From assembly GCA_963853835.1 (NCBI GenBank), contig OY970829.1, positions 9,840,446 through 9,904,445 of the forward strand: a stretch of DNA of 64,000 nucleotides, read 5' to 3'. Source of the DNA: Calendula officinalis. Its lineage: Eukaryota > Streptophyta > Magnoliopsida > Asterales > Asteraceae. The notes beneath the pieces were generated by a model, which did not search any database, was not told where the DNA came from, and saw only the letters and a list, made by a program, of their open reading frames with translations. A program made the position numbers and the translations under genes. Positions 15,359 to 26,030 of the stretch are shown here, one piece after another; position 1 is the first letter of the stretch, and each line of letters starts with the position of its first letter.

Positions 15359-15924
15359 GATGGTTTGCTTGGAGTGATTTAAGTTTAGGTGTAATTTTTT
15401 TTAATTTGGGGAAGAAGATAAGGGAAGAAGAAGAACAACATGGGAGATCGACCGTATGCAAAATGACCAAACCACCCTCATGTGCAGGGCACATGGGGCC
15501 ACTAACAGACGGAAGCTAACAGCGTTAGGGGGGAGGGACCATGGGTGCAACAAAACGCATACCATAGGTACCGCGACTGCACTTAATGAAGTTTAAGGAC
15601 CATACGTGCAATTTGGCCAAACCACAGGGACCATTCTTGCAATTAACTCTTAATAGTATTTAAAATTTTCTTTTTTATTTTCCTTTTATTTTTTATAATA
15701 TATAAATATTTTGTATTTAATTAAAAAATGTAATATACAGCTGATGTGACGAAACTGAAGAAAGAAGAAAAAATGTTATTGACATGAATATGACAGTTTT
15801 CTTGCTTGTCAGTAGAGAAAAAATTATATGTCGTTAATGTTGCAAAACTGAATAAGTAAAGAAACACGCACTAGGAGAAGCATGTAATCTTAATCTTGTT
15901 TCAGCCTGTTTTTCCCATCTTTTT

Positions 15925-16060
15925 CTTTTTTTTTTCAACAACCAGTTACTACGTTAGTGGTACGGGTCATACAATGACATCCAAGCGGGCCTTCCTCGAA
16001 CCTATCTTCTTTTCTTGGGTAATAAACTCTACCTCCTTTTTTTATCTCTTGATGTATGTC
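15925..16060 (-). mobile_element. Degraded SINE 3' part
   Basis: This resembles the inverse of the 3' half of the SINE at 57133-57361: a poly-T head (inverted A tail), 'gttactacgttagtggtacgggtc', a 'tcctcgaacctat' segment and 'gggtaataaa'. It is truncated and diverged. Confidence 0.5.
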
Positions 16061-16300
16061 TCTAGCAAGTCTTGAACCCAAAAACTTTTAAAGGGAAAAC
16101 CCCCAAGACTATTGTTGGTGGCCGATTGATTTATACCAAATTGGTTATCTTTTTTCTGTTTTATAATCTTAATCCTGTTTCTTTCTGTCGGTCTTCTTTC
16201 CTAATCTATTCTTTTTGCATCCTACTTACTAACAACGAAAGTTCCTACAACTAACAAATTTCCCAGCCAAATGAAGCTTCCTACACCTAATAAAAATCAC

Positions 16301-16307
16301 TATAAAT
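16301..16307 (+). promoter_or_regulatory. TATA box of DUF1685-like small gene
   Basis: TATAAAT lies 59 bp upstream of the ATG at 16366, a spacing that leaves a short leader. Confidence 0.5.
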
Positions 16308-16365
16308 CCAACCCTAATATTATCGTCTATTGATATCGTCACATAATTCCATTTTCATCATCAAA

Positions 16366-16578
16366 ATGACAGCAAGTGAAGAACATATCTGCATGCTTCT
16401 GGATTCATTCTGGTACAAACACCAGATTCTTACAAGCAATCCACCATCAGTTTCCCTTTCCAGCAAGAAACCAAGAGATGAAATGATAACTTTGATGATA
16501 ATGAATTGCAGAAATGATGTGGAGATGAAGGGTTTACTAAGATTTTGGGCTCATTCTGTTGCTTCTTCCGTCTCCTAA
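16366..16578 (+). CDS. Small DUF1685-like protein, 70 aa
   Basis: An intronless frame MTASEEHICMLLDSFWYKHQ... to ...EMKGLLRFWAHSVASSVS. The first 20 residues resemble the start of plant DUF1685 proteins (acidic lead, then LxDSxWF), and the last 20 resemble their C-terminus (MK..(I/L)(K/R)FWA..VAS.V). The usual middle, 60-150 residues in the family, is reduced to about 30. It may be a shortened paralogue or a relic whose ends remain. A TATA box sits upstream. The start was chosen because the 12 residues before it (from 16330) fit no family and lie in the likely leader. DUF1685 has no firmly assigned biochemical role. Confidence 0.45.
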   Translation: MTASEEHICMLLDSFWYKHQILTSNPPSVSLSSKKPRDEMITLMIMNCRNDVEMKGLLRFWAHSVASSVS

Positions 16579-17019
16579 ATCCTAATTAGTATTTGAGTTC
16601 CTCATCTAAATCTTTTTTGTTGATTTTTTGGGGTGAATGTTTGGTTTTGGATCTTATTTAGATTATAAAATTTTTATAGGAAATTGATTAATTGCTCTGT
16701 CTTAGTTCTTTTATGTTCAATGGCTGCATTTTCTTGGATGAGCAACAGAAAGAATATACTTTTGAGATGCAACAACTTTAATTGGCTACACATAAATTAA
16801 ACCAGTAAATCATGAACAACAGCATATATATTATCAAACCATAAACTGTACATAATAAAGAAAAATCCGTTTTTCATAATCACATCACTTCAAAATGATA
16901 CCTTCAACATAACAACTTTAGGTAGGTAGTCTTGACACACAAAAAACAAAAAAACAAAAAAAAAACACGAAACATGTACGATACGTAATTCAGCTATATA
17001 TCATCACAAATTCATACTA

Positions 17020-18255
17020 TCATAGTGCTTGTGAGTCAGCAGAGTTGAAAACCTTAGCAATTCTTTCAGTGGGAACCAATGGAAGATATGAAGAAACCTT
17101 GTACCCTTTATCAGCTGTTTGCTGCACTGTCTGGTTGTACATTTCAGAATAGTAAGCTGCCTTTGGTACAACCACATTAGCCACCTTAGTGAACACTGGA
17201 ACTTGGTTAAGTGACTGCCAAGCTATAACAGCATATTGTTCAGCAACTGGTTCATATTTTGTGTATATTTCTTTAGCAGTTGGTTCTAATTTAGTGTATG
17301 CAGTTTTTGCAGTTTCAACCACACCAACATTCTTGACTTCTGTTGACCAGTTTTTGGTTTGACTTGAAACTTGCTTTACAAAAGGAGGCACTCGGTTGTC
17401 CAATTTGGTAACAGATTCATCAACCTGAAATCGTGTCACAACAGGATCAAAATCACTTCCAACACATTTTATTTAAAAAAAATTAAATTTAAAAGAAGGC
17501 TGACCGACCTTACGGTCAACAAACTTGAGGAGGCCAACAGGGACATCATGGAACTTATGATATGCAGGGCCAACAACTGTTTTCAGAGTGCCCTCAATTG
17601 TTTCCACTCCGGGTTTTAAGGGACCTGCATTTTGCTTAGCATAACCGTACACTTTTGTTGCATAAACAAGTGCATGAAGAACTGCCACTTGTACAAATTC
17701 TAGGTATTTCAATCTCTCTTCTTCACTCTGTTGAATCTGTTGTAACACAAACAAAAAAGCAATTAAAAACTAAATTCAACTTATTATATTGATCTTGTTG
17801 CCGAGAAACATGTTTACATCACCAATTACAAATCCTGCTCAAGGAATTCAAATTGGAATGATATTACAAACTTCAGTACGCTTGTGATTTGTGCAGATTT
17901 AGAGCAACAATTACTAGTCAAGGATATCGACGACTTCTTTGCAGGAAATTTTTATTACTTACTTAGGTTAATTGTCGATTTTAAGACGATCAAAATTATC
18001 CAAGCTATCTCTCTAGTAGACTAAGTTTTAACAACTAATAAAATCACCAGATTTCATGAAATCGCCTTCTCTTTCGCCCTAGGTTACGGGAAACGATCAA
18101 GAAATTAATCTAAACAGCATCAAAAGCACAAACTAAACATACAGATTGAAATCACTAACTCAAAAACATAGATACAGATCAAAATTAGCCACAATTAGAC
18201 TTTAGAAAAGACGAACCTCTGGTTGATTAGTAACAGGAACAGCAATTTCGGCCAT
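17020..18255 (-). CDS. REF/SRPP-family protein A (rubber-particle / lipid-droplet associated type)
   Basis: Three exons, all phase 0: 18217-18255, 17509-17736 and 17020-17424, giving 223 residues. Product: MAEIAVPVTNQPE, then IQQSEEERLKYLEFVQVAVL, KYLEFVQVA...YGYAKQNAGPLKPGVETIEGT and VVGPAYHKFHDVP, hallmarks of the REF domain (rubber elongation factor / small rubber particle protein / LDAP). The family coats lipid monolayers of rubber particles or lipid droplets and is stress-responsive; it is not an enzyme. Exon 3 has amphipathic repeats (KLEPTAKEIYTKYEPVAEQY) and ends SYLPLVPTERIAKVFNSADSQAL. Gene B is nearly identical in exon 2. A 1.8-kb MULE (18306-20101) sits between this ATG and the TATA box. 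Confidence 0.92.
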
Positions 18256-18305
18256 GATCAAGATGTATGATTCAGAAAAATATCAGATCGTTGTCTCAGT
18301 TTGAA

Positions 18306-20101
18306 GAGTTTTTTGCCAAAATAATGTAGTATGCATCAAGATTATACAAATAATGTCAATTTTTTGTGGGGCAAAACTAATGCTATCCCCTTGTACTACA
18401 CCCGGATCCCCAACGTTCCCCAAGCAGCAGACCCGGATCCCCTCTTTTTTCTGTTTTTTCTGCACTTTTTGTTTGTACTTTCTTGTAGGATCCCCTACCT
18501 CTACACCCGGATCCCTTAAGGGTATCCCCTACCCACAGGCCCGATCCCCACTTGGCTACTTTTACTTTTACTTGGCTACTTTTACTTTTTTCTGCAAATT
18601 TCCTATAGATGTGAGAGACTGCGGTTGTTATTGACGGAAGTTGTGGCGGTTGCGTTGCCGGCGAGGTGGCGATGGGTGGCGGAAGGCTGGGTTAGCTGTC
18701 ACTTAAAAACTCAGGGGGTTTGAGAAGCTCTTTAAAATACATCATCATGTATTGCAGTATATGGAAATTTCACTTTCACCCCCTACTTGGCTACTTTTAC
18801 TTTTAGTATGTTTATCAACATTTCACTTTTGATCCCCCTATTATTATTCTGGTACACTTTCATACTATTAGATAATTATAATCAAATTACTCGGTTTTTA
18901 TTCATAACTTTTCCAGATTTATTTCCATCATATGGAGCTTATGTGTTATATTTAGTTACGAGCAAAATTAAATACAGAAAAGAGGTTTATACTTCTGCCT
19001 TTTAAATTTTTAGTATTTATAGAATTACCTTTTCTTTGATCTTTATTATACATAAAATCCTTACAGCTAATTTTATTTTTCTACTATTTTATCTCTAATC
19101 GTGTATTAATATTTTATATAATCCCTTAAATAGTTATAAAAGCAAAGTTCGGCCGCCCAGGGATCTTTATAACATAAATATCAAAAATATTATTGCGTTC
19201 ATCTGTTTTTGTTAGTTATGCAATGCATTTAAATATGAGAAATAATATTGTTTTTTACTAAATTTTTGTAATTATATTCCTTCTTATTTGATCAAATATG
19301 TTAAAATTTTAGTCATTTATAGTTAGTAGGGTAAAGAAGTAATGCAATGTCAAAGTGGCATTTGGAAACGTCAATTTAAAACCTCCTTCATTTATTTTTG
19401 GCATGTATTTTGCAATGTCACTTTAACCCCTTCATTAACTCTTGTATAAGTTTGGAAATTTCACTACGACCCCTATATTAAATTTAAATAGTACTATTAT
19501 TTAGTATACATCATTTACAATTTCATTTCTTTCGTATCTACCAACTTAATTACCTAATTACTCATTTCACGTTCATGTGGACCTCATTTTTACTTAATCC
19601 TTTGAATGTTATAACGAACCAATATTGACTTTTAGTTGATGATTCATTTTATTTATGATTTTGTTTTGCTCAGTTGCACATCAACGGTTAGATCTCCAGG
19701 TTGGAAAAGTCAAATAGTACCAACATTTTAATTCTCATTGTTATAGTTTTAAAAGCTGGAGGGTGAGAATTACAATAACTTAGTAGATCAAGGAGTAGAG
19801 TGTAGTACTAAAAACAGTTAAAAGACAGTGGGGAGACAGTGGGGATCCGGGTCTGTGGGTAGGGGATACCCTTAAGGGATCCGGGTGTAGAGGTAAGGGA
19901 TCCTACAAGAAAGTACAAATGTGCAGGAAGGTACAAAAAGTGCAGAAAAAACAGAAAAAAGAGGGGATCCGGGTCTGCTGCTTGGGGAACGTTGGGGATG
20001 CGGGTGTAGTACAAGGGGATAGCATTAGTTTTGCAAAGCCACAAAAAATGACATTATTTATACAATCTTGATGCATACTGCATTATTTTGGCAAAAAACT
20101 C
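18306..20101. mobile_element. Mutator-like element in the 5' leader of REF/SRPP gene A
   Basis: The 1,796-bp element has long inverted repeats (18306-18551 and 19839-20101). It begins GAGTTTTTTGCCAAAATAATG, ends with the inverse, and has a perfect 9-bp target duplication CAGTTTGAA (18297-18305 and 20102-20110). Each TIR holds several copies of a cccggatcccc motif. There is no transposase. The centre (18552-19838) is AT-rich, with a GC-rich patch at about 18620-18700 and repeated 'ggaaatttcac' blocks that may be a further nested element. It lies 50 bp upstream of the ATG. Confidence 0.9.
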
Positions 20102-20133
20102 CAGTTTGAAGGTGAATGTACCGATCGGATATG

Positions 20134-20141
20134 TATTTATA
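20134..20141 (-). promoter_or_regulatory. TATA box of REF/SRPP gene A, now separated from the gene by the MULE
   Basis: TATAAATA on the minus strand. The surrounding bases (gtaccgatcggatatgtat) align with the corresponding promoter position in gene B (gtatcgatcgaactgtgct). Without the MULE and its duplicated 9 bp it would lie about 74 bp upstream of the ATG, similar to genes B (104 bp) and C (93 bp). The usual 25-30 bp spacing puts the transcription start within about 10 bp of the insertion. Confidence 0.7.
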
Positions 20142-20144
20142 CAA

Positions 20145-21140
20145 AGTTTTGGGGTTGAAAGTTGAAACTATAACCGAAGTTTCTATTGAACAGTGTCAAG
20201 GCAAGTTTGGTACCACGCGTATTGACTGCAAACTTGAATTCAAAAGGCATGCTGCCCTTCAGTCCCTATATTTTGTCTATATTGTCAAAACTTGTCCATG
20301 TACTTTCAAGTACCCAGTTTTATACTTTAGATTTTGATTCTTTTAGACCCAATATTGAATTCATTTACAACTTTTGAAAAGTTCACAAATACAGAAATAG
20401 GGATATGTTCTGAAAAAGAAATTTATGTATTTTAATTAATATATTAATTAAAAGTATAGGGATAAGGTGGAACATGTAGATATAAATTGAGGTGGATATT
20501 GAAAATGTTGAGGTTTGTTCACATGGTTAAGTTTACTTTTAGGAGTCCTCTTACGGAAACACAAGATTGCTTCCACCAATCTGCGCATCTACTATGGATG
20601 ATGAAAAAAGCAGTTGCCAATTTCCCTTCGTAACATTTATACATGAGTTTATCTTGCCCGCACAAAGTAAAAGATTCTTATACTACATTTTCATTATGTA
20701 AGCATTTAAATTGATTAAGTAAATATTCATATTTCGGGTTAGATCTAATTTCGATTAAATCATACCTACCACTAAACTCGCTATTGTACACCACTCCTAT
20801 TTCTTTATTTTATTACTGACTCATAACGTGGATATCCTATTATTGTTAGAAAAAATGTATAACCGAATAACTTTTACTCGCCGCAAAATATTGTTGCTTA
20901 GGGTACCCATCTACATGTTGTGCGGGTATCCTATTATATTAATAGAGATTTAAAGAAATGTCTAAGTTAATTACATTCATGTGCATTTATAATATATATG
21001 TTAGACACCCATTTTAGAAATACAAGTTAAACCGGCATATATAGTAATTTTATGACGCAAAACATGGACAAGTGAAACCTTATTATTTTTCAACATTCTA
21101 TTAGAGCACCTATAGTCATAACTCATAACATGTCTTTGTG
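20145..21140. other. Upstream region of REF/SRPP gene A
   Basis: No gene is seen. The segment at about 20440-20640 is clearly related to about 44690-44880 upstream of gene C ('aagtatagggat...', 'catggttaag', '...ttgccaatttccc/ttgccgacttccg'), so the duplications that made the family carried over a kilobase of upstream DNA. Confidence 0.6.
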
Positions 21141-21147
21141 CATGTCA

Positions 21148-21290
21148 TAATTTTTTTTAAACGGCTAGTTAGTAAGTTAGTGGTTCGAGTCTAGACAGTG
21201 ACACAACAAGGGGCGGTATGCCTTCTCTTGAACCCTCCACCTATGGGGAATAAATCCCACCATTTATCCACGACGGGACTTCATGATTTA
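21148..21290 (-). mobile_element. SINE 3' fragment
   Basis: This is the inverse of the 3' half of the SINE at 57133: poly-T, 'aacggctagttagtaagttagtggttcgagtctagacag', 'gccttctcttgaaccctcc' and 'cctatggggaataaa'. The tRNA-like head is absent. Confidence 0.65.
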
Positions 21291-21628
21291 CCCCTCACAT
21301 TCCTGATATCCTTAATTTAAACTAATTCTTTTATTTTTATTTTTCTATATCACATAAAATAAATAAAGTAAAAATTCATGTTAATTAAAATTATAAAGTA
21401 ACAAGTCCATTAAAAAGGATATATATTAAAATTTAAAATAAGTACACTAAAATAAAAATAAAAAGCTACAACTTAACGGCATTTTTTTTTCATGTGTCTC
21501 TATTTTCGCATTAGGTGTGATCTTGCGTACGTTTGATATGCATGGAAGAATTGTAGTGCTCGATCATGTATTCTTCTCCAGAAAGAGTGATCCGATTCAA
21601 AAAGAGTCAACAATTGCGGCCTCAAAAA

Positions 21629-22856
21629 TGTTATAACTGTAGGAGCTAATACCAATTTTCATTAATAAAATACAATTACAATAAGGGGAATTGACGAATA
21701 CGTTTACAAAAGATTGAAACAAACTAAATAGAACAAACAAGTACAAGGTTTTGGTTGAGTCTCATGAAATTCACGATCCCCTTAAAATAGATTCGTTGTC
21801 TATTTCCCAGGGTAAAACAACCGAGTAGTTTTACACTACCGGATATAATCCAAGCCAGAACACTAACCAAGTTTAGAGTGTTTTCTTTAAGAGAGAAAGC
21901 TGTGAAAGAAGAAGTAGGTGCAGAAGGTATCTCTACAAATGAGACCCAAGGTCTCCTTTTATAGTGTAGAATGAAGACTAATGTTTACTCAAAACATTAA
22001 ATGCATTCATTATCATTAAACAAGAAATCAAAACTGTAACCTGCATTTACTGCAGAGTTTTCGTAACTGACTGCTCAGGTCGGTCCTTCTGGTCAGTATT
22101 GGAGGTCAGTCCGAGAACTCAGTATCAGACTGCTGTTGCGCAGGTCAGTATCAGAACTCAGTATCAGCAGGTCAGTATCAGACACCAACTGCGCAGATCA
22201 GTACTGCAGGAACTCAGTATAAGACATCTGCTGCGCAGATCAGTATGAGACTGCCTGCTGCGCAGGTCAGTATCAGACTCAGTACACGTCGAACACTCAG
22301 TGCGAGGAGGTCGGTATTGATCGGTTCAGTATGAAAAAATCAGTACTGAGGAGGTCAGTACGAGACAACTGCAGTGTCGATGAGGTGCAAAAATTGACCC
22401 GCACGAGCCCGGAATTTCGGAGCTGCATTCGTGCCCGCAGGTCGCTCGGGCGTACACGAGTTCAAGCCATTTCGGGCAACTCAGTCCAAATTATTTGCAC
22501 CCCCCTGCGTAGGCGTGCGGGTAAAACCCATGTATAAGGATTTAATCTTCCATACAACTTCCAACCTTATAAACCAACAAATGGTTTCATCTTTTTCCTA
22601 TGTGGGATACTCTCCCACATCCCCCACTTCCAAGATTTCTTGTATCAAACACCCTACTTTGAGAGTCGATATCTCATTCACCACAACTCGACTGTGGACA
22701 CGCTATATACCGTTGCGTAGCTCTCATATAGGAGAACACATAGCTACCAACCAATAACTATATATAACACATATATATATAATTATATAGGTCCAAAGTT
22801 GGTGAAAAATCATTTTATCACAACTTTTTCCAACAATAACATCCCTGCAATAAACG
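21629..22856. repeat. LTR-like sequence with degenerate internal repeats
   Basis: The ends tgttat...ataaca form a short inverted pair typical of LTR termini, but I see no target duplication. It contains a dense run of imperfect 'caggtcagtatcagac / aactcagtatcag' units at about 22070-22370. No coding sequence is recognised. Possible solo LTR; boundaries are weak. Confidence 0.35.
22070..22370. repeat. Imperfect minisatellite, (c)aGGTCAGTATcaGAC units
   Basis: Roughly 16-20-bp units containing gtcagta or ctcagta recur about 15 times, interleaved with ctgctgcgcag blocks. Confidence 0.7.
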
Positions 22857-23411
22857 TTCTTCGACCTCTTTTCACTACAGGTTTGGGAGTGGTTGGTTCA
22901 TCTAATAATTGTAGTTGTTTGCTCTGGTCATTGCTTTTAGTAGTGTGTGGAAATGGAGATAATAGAATGTTTTGCTATTTGGTTGAATTGATTTGTATTT
23001 GTAGTGTGTGAAGTTATTATAATAATAAAATAAAAATGATTCTTTATATCTAAAAACTAGGTTATGACCCGTGAAAAATCACGGGTTGAGGTAAATAATT
23101 TTATTGAATATATCTTTTATATGAAATAAGAATGTATATTGTTACTCATATGATTATCATATACGCTAATTATTTTGGATCAATTTACATGTATATACTT
23201 GAATGGCCAAACACATGATTCAAACAAAATGGCCAAACACATGATTCAAACACCTTGTTTGATTATGTGATTAGCACAACCAAACACTATCTACAATTGA
23301 CAACTTAGAAATTTTGAATAATAAGTTCACATAATAATATGTAACTCTCAATAAGTCAAAATTTAAAAGGTTGGAAAAAATCAATGCTTAGGTGTTTGAG
23401 TATACTTAGTA

Positions 23412-23490
23412 ACATACCATCCATTGCTTGACTAATTGACTCATAAAATGTATAGGAAGTCTGCATGGCTATTATAGTGTGTATGTTAGC
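23412..23490 (-). pseudogene. Exon-like captured fragment in the Helitron
   Basis: On the minus strand, an acceptor (ttgtag) is followed by NIHTIIAMQTSYTFYESISQ then AMD, and a gtatgt donor. It looks like a complete small exon, possibly a further exon of the cabin-1-like gene. I do not recognise the peptide with certainty. Confidence 0.4.
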
Positions 23491-23783
23491 CTACAATGAG
23501 ACAAAGAAGAGAAATTGGTCAGCAAAAGAGTAATTAAAGACCAGAAGTGTAAATCGCATATAAGTTTCAAAGAATTTAAGAGCGTTGATAAATCTAACAC
23601 GCACAAAATAAACCTGTAAATTAAATCAACACCTTAACCTAGACAGTCAATCTTGGCGAGATCTCAGTGCAAAAATATACAAGAAAGTTGTTTATACTCC
23701 TCAGTTGAGATATGTATGTATTGAAGGCAGGTGTGTAAGAAATATATACTCATTTCTCACATTTGATTGGTTCCATATAATAA

Positions 23784-23990
23784 AATGAGTAAATTACATG
23801 AATGGTCCTTTAGATTTATAGCAAATGTCACCAATGGTCCTTTAGTTTCAAAAATTACACCGATGGTCCTTATTTTTGAAAGGTTTTTCACCGATGGTCC
23901 TTTACGAAAAAGTCCGTCTATTTTTCCAGTTAACTAACATCACATGTGATGCACATGGGGGTATTATTAATATCCACTAAATATCTTTTT
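23784..23990. repeat. MULE terminal-repeat fragment
   Basis: It begins gagtaaattacatgaatgg and continues with three 'accaatggtccttt'-type repeats and a 'gatgcacatggggg' segment, the same sequence style as the TIR at 4983. No partner end was found. Confidence 0.45.
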
Positions 23991-24929
23991 CTCTACAAAC
24001 CAACCTTAGATTTTAATCAAAATAATTACTAATGACTATACCATTAACTATGGGAGTTGATATTTATACCACAAAAATTTAGCCATACACCACAACTATG
24101 CCTTAGTACAGTTGTACAGACTGCTTCAAAACTTGTACAGTGTGGTGGTGGAAGTAATTTTTGTGGTAACTTTTTTGTAGGATGGAGGGAGTATATGCTT
24201 GTGGGTCCAAAATTTCCATTACTTATCCAAACCTACAGGGTGCCCTTAAAATGGGTAAAAATATGTATTAACCGAAACGGGTCAAATGGGTATTGTCTGA
24301 AACGGGCAAAATGGGTCAGCGAATATTAGTACTACACTACTACTACTACAATTAATTTTTTATTATGTCTTAAAAGACTTATTATATGCTTAATATACAA
24401 TTTGAAGTAAACACTTTCAGTTTGCATATGGGCATACCGCCTCGGACAAGATGGTTGATTAAAACCTTTGTTTAAACTATGTGATCCTAATAATAAACTT
24501 GAATTACTATTTTTTTTTTTAAATTATGAATTTATTGTATTAGTGATGCTGTTAATTTATTTGGGTTTAGGGTCGAATTACTATTGTCGTAAACGGGTCA
24601 AAGGAGTATTCTTGAAACGGGTATTGTCTCAGACGTGTCAATGAAAAGTATGTTACATGTCTATATTGACTAATCTTTAAAAGATCATTATGTAAAACTT
24701 ATAAATGAAAAAACATTAATTACGATTTACGTGAAATAGTAATCAATGGACATCATTTAATGAAAAAAAACAGCATAAAGGGTGATAAATGATAATAACA
24801 AAATATGTTAAAGTATCAAGAAATATATTAAAACATTTTGGAAAATGTATAACCGAAATGAGTGTGAAGGAAAGTTCGATAGATTTGAAATTGAAGAACG
24901 TGAAAGTTAGTATCTATATGCTTCATTAA

Positions 24930-26030
24930 AAAATGCATACCCGAATAGATATATAAGCTCGTTCAAGGGTTGATATATCCCATGTTTCTTCTAGAAGCTT
25001 CATGTAGAACAAAATATACTTCCTAAAGCAAAACGTTATAAATATACGATTACTTTCTGCTAAATTATCTTCAAGGGCTTTCTTATTCCCACGTTTTTAG
25101 GCCTGAAACTCAAAAATAAAAATGAAAAGTGAGAATGGATATAAAACGTTTCAATTTCCTTTCAATAATATCTTAGTGTTTTTCTCTTTCAATCGCTTAT
25201 CATGAGATGGAAGTGTGAACATATAAAATGTTCTAGGCTTCAAATAATTGTTGCCTTTTAACAAAAGTCAATATTTTTGCCTTCCTTTATGACCATACTA
25301 TCACATGTCAATTGTAAAAGAAGATCGAGGTTTAAAGCAAAACGAAAGTTCATTTTGGCCTTTTTATATAGGCCTTGAGCAAGCATGCATCGAGCCTTAT
25401 GAAAATGTCTCAAATCTCCTTCAACACAAATTTGTAGCGCAGAAAGACAATCTTTATAAAGCATATGGCACATAATGTTAAATCGCTCTCTGTGTGATTT
25501 ATGTTGTCAAAATTTCCAGGATTGATTTTATTAAGAATATACAATTGTATTCATATCAAGGCTTCTTTATAAATTTGACCAGTTGATGAGAGTAACTTTA
25601 ACCGTGAAGCATGCATTATATAAAAAGGATCAACAACAAATGGATTTAAAAAGCGTCAGCTATATGGTTAAAATTAAATAACCAGTTTAAACAAATCAAA
25701 ATAAAAATGAAAAATAGCTTTACCTGTGAGCGAAACCCCTTTTCAAAATGCTTCATAGAATTCTGAAAGAACATTGTCCATTCAGCACCTTTTACAGGTA
25801 AATTCAATCTCTGATCATAATTGGGTACCACATTTTGAAGGCCATCATAATACACAAGTGCTAATGAATCATGTATTTCACCCTAAATCATATATATAAA
25901 TATAACATCAAAGTTTATTGCTTAAATTTCTGAAAACCGTAATAATATAAAATTATAAAATATACCTGATGGATTTCTGTTTTTTTGCTAAAGCTAAAGT
26001 CATTAACAAACATCTTCTACTCCTTCTTCT
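24930..26030 (-). pseudogene. Calcineurin-binding protein cabin-1-like (TPR) gene fragments, degenerate
   Basis: Read leftward from about 25890: GEIHDSLALVYYDGLQNVVP, then NYDQRLNLPVKGAEWTMFFQ and NSMKHFEKGFRSQ with a splice donor; then DPFYIMHASRLKLLSSTGQ (about 25620-25576), LSALQICVEGDLRHFHKARC followed by MLAQGLYKK (about 25440-25380), and YMKLLEETWDISTLERAYIS (about 25000-24945) with a donor. These match successive parts of the plant cabin-1 homologue, a large TPR protein (the animal protein is a histone-chaperone subunit). Stops and frame changes separate them, so no intact product is made. The pieces keep genomic order and splice signals, so they were captured as genomic DNA by the Helitron. 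Family naming is from memory of the protein. Confidence 0.65.

Larger units (their letters stand above)
4983..15649. mobile_element. Mutator-like element (Pack-MULE candidate) interrupted by an Athila retrotransposon
   Basis: The terminal inverted repeats are about 200 bp. The left begins GAGTTAATTGCAAGAATGG (4983) and the right ends as its inverse at 15649. Target duplication ttaatagta is present on both sides (4974-4982 and 15650-15658), exactly 9 bp. The GAG..AATTGC terminus, long TIRs and 9-bp duplication identify a MULE. Removing the nested retrotransposon leaves about 1.3 kb with no transposase. The interior between the left TIR and 6013 includes a PPR-like coding fragment (5803-5895), so capture of host sequence is likely. 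Confidence 0.85.

Noticed and set aside
18331..18634. Proline-rich frames in the MULE TIR, with near copies on the minus strand at 19808-20044
   Set aside because: The paired occurrence comes from the terminal inverted repeats, so this is not a gene family.
18787..19005. 72-residue hydrophobic frame inside the MULE
   Set aside because: It is AT-rich and phenylalanine/leucine-heavy by composition, and starts in a repeated 'tggctacttttac' block. No family resemblance.
22070..22370. CRISPR-like or regulatory repeat array
   Set aside because: The units are imperfect, without constant spacers, and the genome is plant nuclear. It is a degenerate minisatellite, possibly within an LTR.
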